A DNA stretch of 11,888 bases, from NCBI GenBank assembly GCA_934277495.1, contig CAKQUI010000069.1:1-11888 (forward strand), in the 5' to 3' direction. The stretch is from an uncultured Clostridia bacterium. GTDB lineage: Bacteria; Bacillota; Clostridia; Peptostreptococcales; Anaerovoracaceae. The translations under genes and the position numbers were made by a program. A model generated the notes under the pieces. The model was not told the DNA's origin. It made no database searches and saw only the letters and a list, made by a program, of their open reading frames with translations. This document shows, in pieces, positions 1-4,775 of the stretch. The number at the start of each line of letters is the position of its first letter. Positions within the stretch are counted from its first letter, which is position 1.

Positions 1-48
1 CATACGGTCAGCTCCGTTGATGTTCAACGTCATTTTCTTTAAATTCAT
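1..48 (-). CDS. Molybdenum-hydroxylase-type aldehyde oxidoreductase, N-terminal fragment (runs off left edge)
   Basis: Only the first 16 codons are inside the window, reading MNLKKMTLNINGADRM. The ATG at 48-46 sits just behind a strong GGAGG ribosome binding site (complement of 53-58), and a divergent promoter lies further upstream. The segment with TLNINGADR resembles the first beta strand of the plant-type [2Fe-2S] domain that opens Mop-type aldehyde oxidoreductases and xanthine dehydrogenase small subunits, where a similar 'xLxING' stretch precedes the cluster cysteines. The cysteines themselves would lie outside the window, so family assignment is inference from a short match and from the Mo/W-cofactor context. 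If correct, a molybdenum hydroxylase is transcribed back to back with a tungsten aldehyde oxidoreductase. It could be any other protein with such an N-terminus. Confidence 0.55.
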   Translation of the reverse strand, partial: MNLKKMTLNINGADRM

Positions 49-95
49 AATTGCCTCCATTCACTTTTACTTGCCTTGAATAGTGATTTAATAAT

Positions 96-125
96 ATTCT
101 AACAGTTCCGATATAAAAGGGTCAA
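96..125 (-). promoter_or_regulatory. Candidate promoter for the leftward gene at 1-48
   Basis: On the minus strand there is a -35 box TTGACC (125-120), an 18-bp spacer and a -10 box TAGAAT (101-96). Transcription would start near position 89, giving a leader of about 40 nt that ends at the GGAGG ribosome binding site. This was called by eye from the sigma-A consensus. Confidence 0.5.
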
Positions 126-192
126 CAGGTATTATCTTAAATCCTACAAATGATACGCAGTGTCTTAAAAATAAGAAATTCGTGTTGTTGCG

Positions 193-222
193 TTGACATT
201 TTACTTTTTATACGTGTATAAT
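193..222 (+). promoter_or_regulatory. Strong sigma-A-type promoter for the riboswitch-AOR transcript
   Basis: A perfect -35 box TTGACA (193-198) and a perfect -10 box TATAAT (217-222) are separated by 18 bp. Transcription would begin near 229-231, just before the first helix of the predicted riboswitch at 240. A short inverted repeat, TATAC-GT-GTATA (209-220), overlaps the -10 box and could be an operator, although an AT-rich promoter can form such a pattern by chance. Confidence 0.8.
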
Positions 223-236
223 CAAGAAAAATCGAA

Positions 237-328
237 ATACTCCGATTCTCATCAGGCACTCGTTGTCTGTGGGAACGTCAGGGTATCGGGAGCGATCCCG
301 GTGCCTGCCATTGTGCAAAGGAGACCAT
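237..328 (+). ncRNA. Moco/Tuco riboswitch (molybdenum/tungsten cofactor RNA motif), candidate
   Basis: The RNA folds into nested helices. An outer CTCC/GGAG helix pairs 240-243 with 320-323. A 7-bp helix CAGGCAC/GTGCCTG pairs 253-259 with 301-307. A GNRA-capped hairpin (CGGGA, GCGA loop, TCCCG; 287-300) abuts the second strand of that helix. The arrangement, with GGCAC/GUGCC, a GGGAA segment, a GNRA hairpin and a 3' part reading CATTGTGCAAAGGAGACC, matches the Moco RNA motif as I remember it. That class lies upstream of cofactor synthesis, molybdate transport and Mo/W enzyme genes. A variant lacking one stem has been proposed to sense tungsten cofactor; the compact form and the downstream tungsten AOR favour that variant. 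It lies about ten bases after the predicted start site. Covariance-model scoring was not possible here. Confidence 0.75.
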
Positions 329-598
329 AACAGAGAACAAGTATGCAGATCGGTCCGGTGACCGGTTTATGATTTGCTGTACTCTGGGCCTGCCTGTGCA
401 CTTTTTTATTTTGTGGAGATATTGCCAAAACTGCTGATAAACAGCAGACTGACTTTGTTTCCTGTGTCTGACGTCATTTTTTTTAGACTCGTCATCCATG
501 ACACATTACTTGCCGGTGATAAAAAAGAAAGTGCACAGGCAGGCCCGAAGATACGGCTGTCATGGACAGGGGCGACCGAGAAAGGAGAAAGAAGGAGA
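329..598 (+). promoter_or_regulatory. Long structured leader between riboswitch and first gene (expression platform candidate)
   Basis: This 270-nt stretch has no convincing gene. It contains a hairpin with a 7-bp stem (349-355 with 360-366, CGGT loop), a CTGCTG/CAGCAG hairpin (431-436 with 442-447), the palindrome TGACGTCA (469-476) followed by eight T, and the long-range inverted repeat listed separately. No canonical Rho-independent terminator is evident: the T runs at 402-407 and 477-484 lack a strong immediately preceding local stem. The region is probably where cofactor binding is turned into a change in transcription or translation, but the mechanism is not clear from sequence. Confidence 0.5.
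386..546 (+). repeat. Long-range inverted repeat, 19 bp perfect arms (386-404 and 528-546)
   Basis: The left arm GGGCCTGCCTGTGCACTTT (386-404) is an exact reverse complement of 528-546. Pairing extends to 22 bp (386-407 with 525-546) if one G-U pair is allowed. The arms flank about 120 nt, so in the mRNA they would form a long stem ending 52 nt before the start codon at 599. The right arm can instead pair with the 3' strand of the riboswitch (303-317) over 13 bp with a two-base bulge, which suggests a mutually exclusive fold. Confidence 0.85.
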
Positions 599-985
599 AT
601 GAAGAGACTCAAATTCAACAAGGCAAACTGCATAGGCTGCCAGCTTTGCTCGCAGGTCTGCTCGGCCTACAAGGAAGGCGAGTATGTGCCGTCGAAGGCA
701 AGGATATTCATAGAAACGTACTATGATAAAGGTACGCTCAAATATGCAGAGCATTTCTGTATTTTATGCGGTATGTGTGTCAAGGCATGCCCTGTAGGTG
801 CAATAACAAAAGGTGACTATATAGAGGTGGATGCAGATAAATGTATAGGATGCGGTATATGTGAAGAAAAATGTCCTAAGAAAGTCGTAAGGATCAGAGA
901 TGACAGGGCGTATATCTGCGACACATGTAAGGGAGATCCTAACTGTGTCAAGACATGTCCGCAGCATGCACTGACTTTTGAATAG
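599..985 (+). CDS. Four-[4Fe-4S] ferredoxin-like electron-transfer subunit, partner of AOR
   Basis: A 128-residue cytoplasmic protein with 16 cysteines in four groups: C11/C14/C17/C21, C54/C57/C60/C64, C82/C85/C88/C92 and C107/C110/C116/C120. This is the layout of polyferredoxin subunits of the HycB/DmsB type and of the small subunit that accompanies tungsten oxidoreductases (WorS-like in recent literature, as I recall). It should pass electrons between the tungstopterin subunit and ferredoxin or a further partner. I chose the ATG at 599 because the conserved protein begins there (MKRLKFNKANC) and AGGAG lies 11-15 nt upstream, with a second GGAG almost touching the ATG. The frame stays open back to 374, but that part is leader RNA with no family resemblance. 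The AOR gene starts 18 nt after the stop, so the two are cotranscribed. No membrane segment or signal peptide is present. Confidence 0.9.
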   Translation: MKRLKFNKANCIGCQLCSQVCSAYKEGEYVPSKARIFIETYYDKGTLKYAEHFCILCGMCVKACPVGAITKGDYIEVDADKCIGCGICEEKCPKKVVRIRDDRAYICDTCKGDPNCVKTCPQHALTFE

Positions 986-1003
986 GAACGGGAGGTAACG
1001 ACA

Positions 1004-2773
1004 ATGACAATGCTTGGATATCAGAATCGGGTACTGAGGATAAACCTCAAAGAAAAAACGGCCTCCACGGAGCCGCTGCGTATGGACTTTGCAGAAAAAT
1101 ACGTGGGATCGAAAGGTCTTGCTATAAGATATATGTACGAGGAGCTGAAGCCTGGTATAGATGCGCTGGGACCTGAAAACAAGCTGTTCCTGACGACAGG
1201 ACCGCTGACAGGAACTCCGGTGCCGTGCTCAGGAAAGCTTTCGGTAGCTGCAAAATCTCCGGCTACAGGAACGATGAACGACTGTTCCATCGGAGGTCAT
1301 GCAGGTATCAGGATCAAGTTCGCAGGATACGATATGATAATTTTTGAAGATATCGCAGATGCTCCATGCTATGTAGTCATCGAAGACGATACAGTGGAGT
1401 TCCTGGATGCTTCTGATCTCTGGGGCAAGGGTTCACATGAGGCAGAGTCCATACTGGCTGAAAAGTACGGAATAGAGTACAGCATAATGTCCATAGGTCC
1501 GGCTGGAGAGACGATGAGCAACATGGCATGCATCAACTCCGACTACTACAGACAGGCGGGACGAGGCGGCATCGGTGCTGTCATGGGTTCCAAGAAAATG
1601 AAAGCGATACTTATCAAGGGCACAGGCGGCGTTAAAGTTCCGGATGTAACGAAAGCAACAGACAGGATCATCGAACTTCTTCGTGAAAATGTCGTTCAGG
1701 AAGACAACCAGTTCATCTTTGATGTCGGAACTACTGCTTTCCTTGAAGCCTGCAACGACGGTGGTATCATGCCATGGAAGAACTTCTCGGATACTACTGA
1801 CGTACAGTGGACAGAATACAACGGTGATGTGCTGATCCAGCACAGAGAAGGCAAGAGAGGCTGCGGCAGCTGCGGTCTTGGATGCGGAAACTTCCTTAAG
1901 ATAGGGGATGCGGTATGCGAAGGCCCTGAGTATGAGACTATTTCGGTAGCAGGACCGAACGCAGGTATCAGGGATCCTTATTCTATCGTCAAATTCAACA
2001 TGGTGGCAGATGATGTGGGTCTTGATACTATAAGTGCAGGAGATACTATAATATGGGCCATGGAAATGACTGAAAAGGGTATCCATGACTTTGGCATAAA
2101 GTTCGGAGACGGCGAAGGCATGATAAGACTCCTGAAGGAAATGGGTTCGAGAACCGGTGCAGGAGCAGACCTGGCTGACGGAGTGAAGATCGCATCAGAA
2201 AAATTCGGCGGAACGGATTTTGCTATGCAGGTAAAGGGTCTGGAATATCCTCAGTATGAACCTCGTGGCTCATGGGGAATGTCTCTGTCCTATGCTATAT
2301 CTGACAGAGGTGCATGTCATATGAGATCGTACGCTCCTAATGCAGAAGTGTTCGAGGCATCAGTTCCTCCTTACACATCAGAAGGCAAGGGACAGATGGT
2401 ATATGACCTGCAGGAGTTCAACGCCATCAAGTTCAGTCTTTGCATATGCGACTTCTGGGGTACGATAACGTATGAGATAATGGCGGAACTGCTGACTCTC
2501 ATCACAGGAAGAGAATGGACAGTAGACGAAATGTCCGAAGTAGGCAGAAGAGTCATCAATATAGCGAGAGCTTTCAACCAGAGAGAAGGATTCAACAGGA
2601 CTCACGATACAGTACCTAAGAGAGTTGTCAAGGAAGCTCTGCAGAACGGACCTGCAGCAGGTCAGGTGATACCGCCTGAAGCATTCGAAGATATGCTCGA
2701 CCAGTACTATGAAGTGATGGGATGGAACAATGACGGCACTATGCCGGAGGAACTGATCCAGTCGCTTCTCTAA
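1004..2773 (+). CDS. aor: Tungsten-containing aldehyde:ferredoxin oxidoreductase, catalytic subunit
   Basis: A 589-residue AOR-family enzyme that oxidises aldehydes to carboxylates (or the reverse) using a tungsten bis-pyranopterin and one [4Fe-4S] cluster. The start MTMLGYQNRVLRINL is typical, and the N-terminal domain has the family's G-rich stretches (GGHAGIRIKFAGYD, QAGRGGIGAVMGSKKMKAI). Cluster ligands are visible as C287-x2-C290-x3-C294, with C480 (or C482) as the fourth; these match closely the 288/291/295/494 arrangement I recall for the Pyrococcus enzyme. The pterin motif DxxGLDx is intact at D336-T342. Its second, C-terminal copy is degenerate (around 475-481, retaining LC). GGAGG at 991-995 supports the ATG at 1004; a second ATG two codons later is possible. 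It follows the ferredoxin subunit by 18 nt. No flavin-containing bifurcating subunits are in the window. The substrate cannot be told from sequence. Confidence 0.95.
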   Translation: MTMLGYQNRVLRINLKEKTASTEPLRMDFAEKYVGSKGLAIRYMYEELKPGIDALGPENKLFLTTGPLTGTPVPCSGKLSVAAKSPATGTMNDCSIGGHAGIRIKFAGYDMIIFEDIADAPCYVVIEDDTVEFLDASDLWGKGSHEAESILAEKYGIEYSIMSIGPAGETMSNMACINSDYYRQAGRGGIGAVMGSKKMKAILIKGTGGVKVPDVTKATDRIIELLRENVVQEDNQFIFDVGTTAFLEACNDGGIMPWKNFSDTTDVQWTEYNGDVLIQHREGKRGCGSCGLGCGNFLKIGDAVCEGPEYETISVAGPNAGIRDPYSIVKFNMVADDVGLDTISAGDTIIWAMEMTEKGIHDFGIKFGDGEGMIRLLKEMGSRTGAGADLADGVKIASEKFGGTDFAMQVKGLEYPQYEPRGSWGMSLSYAISDRGACHMRSYAPNAEVFEASVPPYTSEGKGQMVYDLQEFNAIKFSLCICDFWGTITYEIMAELLTLITGREWTVDEMSEVGRRVINIARAFNQREGFNRTHDTVPKRVVKEALQNGPAAGQVIPPEAFEDMLDQYYEVMGWNNDGTMPEELIQSLL

Positions 2774-3024
2774 AATACGCAAACACCGGACACCGGTGGA
2801 TATTACACCATAAATATTCCGAAACAGCTTCCGCTGGCCGGCACGATTTTCCCTTTAGTGCAGACCCGCTGGAAGCTGATTCTGGATTCAGGGAAAAACA
2901 TGCGGCGGAGCAGGATGAAGTGCGTCAGGCGTATTTCGGCATTTGCCGGGAAAGACCTGGCTTATGGCGGAAAAGCCATGAACATATGAAATCAGTCAGG
3001 GAAGCACAAGTGACCGATAAACCA
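2774..3024 (+). other. Gene-free interval after aor, hairpins and an undecided stop-free frame
   Basis: No supported gene lies here. A perfect 6-bp hairpin CACCGG/CCGGTG (2784-2789 with 2793-2798, ACA loop) follows the aor stop by 10 nt but has no T run, so it is not a standard terminator. It may mark an mRNA 3' end. A second inverted repeat, CAGCTTCC/GGAAGCTG (2825-2832 with 2871-2878), encloses a shorter GCAC/GTGC pair. One forward frame has no stop from about 2773 to 3030 (some 85 codons), but it has no early ATG, no ribosome binding site and no recognised motif. It may be chance or a gene remnant. Confidence 0.5.
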
Positions 3025-3053
3025 TTGTAAGGCGTGCGGATAAAGGATATAAT
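3025..3053 (+). promoter_or_regulatory. Promoter of the cofactor-biosynthesis operon
   Basis: TTGTAA (3025-3030), a 17-bp spacer and a perfect TATAAT (3048-3053) make a good sigma-A promoter. Transcription would start near 3060, leaving a leader of about 136 nt before the GTG at 3196. This implies the cofactor genes can be expressed separately from aor. Confidence 0.75.
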
Positions 3054-3059
3054 AAAGCT

Positions 3060-3195
3060 AAGCAGATATGAATCGGCTGCGTACATAACAGCGAATGAGG
3101 GTCCGCATCGGTGTCCGGGTCTTTGAAGGTGTCAGGATCAAGACAGCGGGACCGGTTTGAAAACCACATGAATAGGAAACCAGGGAGGTGACAGT
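3060..3195 (+). ncRNA. Structured 5' leader of the cofactor operon, possible cis-regulatory RNA
   Basis: The predicted leader contains nested complementary segments. GGTCCGC (3100-3106) pairs with GCGGGACC (3146-3153) with one bulged G. Inside it GTCTT (3119-3123) pairs with AAGAC (3140-3144), extendable by TGA/TCA across one bulge. A small GGTTT/AAACC hairpin (3154-3165) follows. The ribosome binding site (3183-3188) lies about 18 nt beyond. It does not show the GGCAC/GUGCC plus GNRA pattern of the upstream Moco/Tuco-like RNA, and I do not recognise it as any known class. It may be simple mRNA structure. Confidence 0.35.
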
Positions 3196-3435
3196 GTGAA
3201 AGTTACGATAACCATGAGGGGAACTCTGAAAAAATATTTCGGGGAAGATAAAGAACGTGTATACGATGTGCCGGAAGGATGCACTTGCGATGAGGCTTTG
3301 CAGATCGCAGGCCTCAATTACAGAGAGATAAAGAATTTCGGGTTTGTTTCAGTGAATAATCTAAGAGTCATGATAGATTCACCGCTCCATGACGGAGACT
3401 ACCTGAAAGCCTTTTCAAGAGTATCAGGAGGTTGA
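3196..3435 (+). CDS. moaD: MoaD/ThiS-family small sulfur-carrier protein
   Basis: A 79-residue beta-grasp protein ending in Ser-Gly-Gly (S77-G78-G79), the C-terminal di-glycine that is adenylated and then thiocarboxylated in sulfur carriers. MoaD proteins deliver sulfur for the dithiolene of molybdopterin; tungsten users carry dedicated relatives. The start is GTG at 3196, supported by GGGAGG at 3183-3188 with a 7-nt spacer; the first strand (KVTITMRGTLKKYFG) matches the expected fold. The partner E1-like enzyme begins 4 nt after the stop, and its ribosome binding site is formed by the codons for the terminal Gly-Gly. No MoaE (the other half of MPT synthase) is in the window, so this carrier must use a partner encoded elsewhere or serve another thiolation step. 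ThiS is the main alternative, but the neighbours argue for the pterin pathway. Confidence 0.85.
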   Translation: MKVTITMRGTLKKYFGEDKERVYDVPEGCTCDEALQIAGLNYREIKNFGFVSVNNLRVMIDSPLHDGDYLKAFSRVSGG

Positions 3436-3439
3436 TATC

Positions 3440-4135
3440 ATGAAGATTTTCGAGAAAAGAAATGACAGGAATCTCGGTACAGTGAGTCCTGAGGAACAGA
3501 AACTGCTGCATGGCAAGTCGGTGCTGGTAGCAGGCTGCGGAGGTCTTGGCGGTACAGTGATAGAGGAGCTGACCCGTATTGGCGTGGGTATGATCACAGC
3601 AGTTGACGGAGATGTGTTTGAAGAGTCGAATCTGAACCGGCAGGTGCTTTCAAACGAACTGGATCTTGGCAGGCCGAAGGCTGTAGAGGCTGAAGAACAG
3701 ATGAAAGTCATAAACTCGGAAGTGACTGTCAGACCGGTCGTGGAGTTTGTCAGGGCGGACAATGCAAGACAGCTTGTGGCAGGTCATGAGGTTGTGGTTG
3801 ATGCCCTGGACAATATCAGCAGCAGAAAAATACTTGAGGCAGCCTGTGAAGCTGAAGGTATACCGCTGGTCCATGGAGCAATAGCAGGCTGGAACGGGCA
3901 GGTGGCTGTGATAATGCCGGGAGACAGGATCATCGAAATGATATATAGCGGAGACGAGGACAAAGGTTCGGAACGTGAGACAGGCAATCCTGCTTTTACA
4001 CCTGCGGTCGTCGCATCCATGCAGGCTGCGGAAGTCATAAAACTGCTGCTTGGCAGGGAAGGTGTGCTGAAAAACAGGATGCTGATGGTGGATTTGCTGA
4101 ACCATTGTTACGAAACTGTGGACTTCGGAGAGTGA
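3440..4135 (+). CDS. ThiF/MoeB/HesA-family adenylyltransferase activating the MoaD-like carrier
   Basis: A 231-residue E1-like enzyme expected to adenylate the C-terminal glycine of the preceding sulfur carrier. Visible are the nucleotide-binding loop GCGGLGG (32-38), the acidic strand end DGDVFEESNLNRQ (56-68) with the catalytic-type arginine R67, the DALDN motif (121-125), and the helix near TPAVVASMQAAEVIKLL that closes the fold. There are only three cysteines (33, 136, 223) and no pair of CxxC motifs, so the structural zinc site of E. coli MoeB is missing. No rhodanese domain is attached. The protein is shorter than the roughly 250 residues usual for MoeB. It starts 4 nt after moaD and ends 4 nt before mobB, so it is cotranscribed and probably translationally coupled. 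Whether it belongs to the MoeB or ThiF/HesA branch cannot be settled by eye. Confidence 0.88.
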   Translation: MKIFEKRNDRNLGTVSPEEQKLLHGKSVLVAGCGGLGGTVIEELTRIGVGMITAVDGDVFEESNLNRQVLSNELDLGRPKAVEAEEQMKVINSEVTVRPVVEFVRADNARQLVAGHEVVVDALDNISSRKILEAACEAEGIPLVHGAIAGWNGQVAVIMPGDRIIEMIYSGDEDKGSERETGNPAFTPAVVASMQAAEVIKLLLGREGVLKNRMLMVDLLNHCYETVDFGE

Positions 4136-4139
4136 TACG

Positions 4140-4775
4140 ATGAGAATCGTAATGATAAAAGGATTTTCCAAGACGGGAAAGACGACCACGGTCACCCTTC
4201 TTATCGAAGAACTCCGCAGACGTGGATATTCGGTGGGAACTGTAAAGGACATACATTTCGAAGGCTACAGGGCTGATACTCCGGGCACAGACACTGACAA
4301 GCACAGACGCAGCGGGGCGTACAGAGTCACTGCACTGGGACCGGGAGACACCGCAGTCATAATGGACTCAAGGATGAAGCCTGAGGCATTATTGAAATAT
4401 TATAAAGAAGATTTTATCATACTTGAAGGAGACTGCGGTATAAAATGCCCGACGATAATCACAGGCAGGACGACAGACGACATCGACAAGCGCATGTGCG
4501 ATGAAGCTTTTGCATTTTCCGGAATAATATCGGAGCAAATGAGTGAATACAACGGGTTTCCGGTTGTGAACGCAAGAAAGGAAATAGGGAGACTGGCAGA
4601 TATGGTTGAACAGAAAACAAAGAAAGACGAGCTCAACGTAGAACTTTTCATAGACGGCGAGGAGATAGGCATGGTGCCTTTCGTGCAGAAGACGCTGAAA
4701 AACGTGGTGGAGGGAGCAGTGAAGGCTCTTGACGGCTACGAAGAAGGAAAGGAAATAGTGATCAGGATAAAATGA
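4140..4775 (+). CDS. mobB: MobB-like GTP-binding molybdopterin-guanine dinucleotide protein B
   Basis: A 211-residue P-loop protein. The Walker A loop is GFSKTGKTT (8-16), and the MobB signature DTPGTDTDKHRRSGA lies at 46-60. A Walker B-like strand FIILEGDCG follows at 92-100. MobB binds GTP and helps MobA attach GMP to molybdopterin to make the guanine dinucleotide cofactor. The protein is longer than E. coli MobB (about 175 residues); the extra C-terminal segment (about 163-211, VELFIDGEEIGMVPFVQKTL onward) looks like a small added domain also present, as I recall, in other clostridial and archaeal MobB proteins. It starts 4 nt after the E1-like gene with GGAG at 4127-4130, and its stop overlaps the moeA ATG (ATGA). 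No mobA lies in the window, and AOR-type enzymes carry cofactor without nucleotide, so its product may serve other enzymes. Confidence 0.88.
   Translation: MRIVMIKGFSKTGKTTTVTLLIEELRRRGYSVGTVKDIHFEGYRADTPGTDTDKHRRSGAYRVTALGPGDTAVIMDSRMKPEALLKYYKEDFIILEGDCGIKCPTIITGRTTDDIDKRMCDEAFAFSGIISEQMSEYNGFPVVNARKEIGRLADMVEQKTKKDELNVELFIDGEEIGMVPFVQKTLKNVVEGAVKALDGYEEGKEIVIRIK

Noticed and set aside
454..484. Rho-independent terminator ending at the eight-T run 477-484
   Set aside because: Only TGAC/GTCA (450-453 with 473-476) or the loop-less palindrome TGACGTCA precedes it; no stable adjacent stem.
374..598. Upstream extension of the ferredoxin-like gene to an ATG at 374, giving a 203-residue protein
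   Set aside because: The extra segment covers the structured leader, has no ribosome binding site at 374 and no family resemblance; the conserved protein starts at 599.
1433..2086. Antisense open frame of 217 codons inside aor
   Set aside because: It mirrors the codon pattern of a clearly conserved AOR gene and encodes a low-complexity His/Ser/Cys-rich product without known domains.
2784..2798. CACCGG/CCGGTG hairpin as terminator of aor
   Set aside because: No T run follows; kept only as a hairpin in the intergenic description.
2773..3030. Small protein gene between aor and moaD
   Set aside because: Frame is open but there is no start codon with a ribosome binding site and no recognisable motif; an 85-codon open frame is not rare by chance.
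3060..3195. Second copy of the Moco/Tuco riboswitch ahead of moaD
   Set aside because: The GGCAC/GUGCC helix, the GNRA hairpin and the AAAGGAGACC end are all missing.
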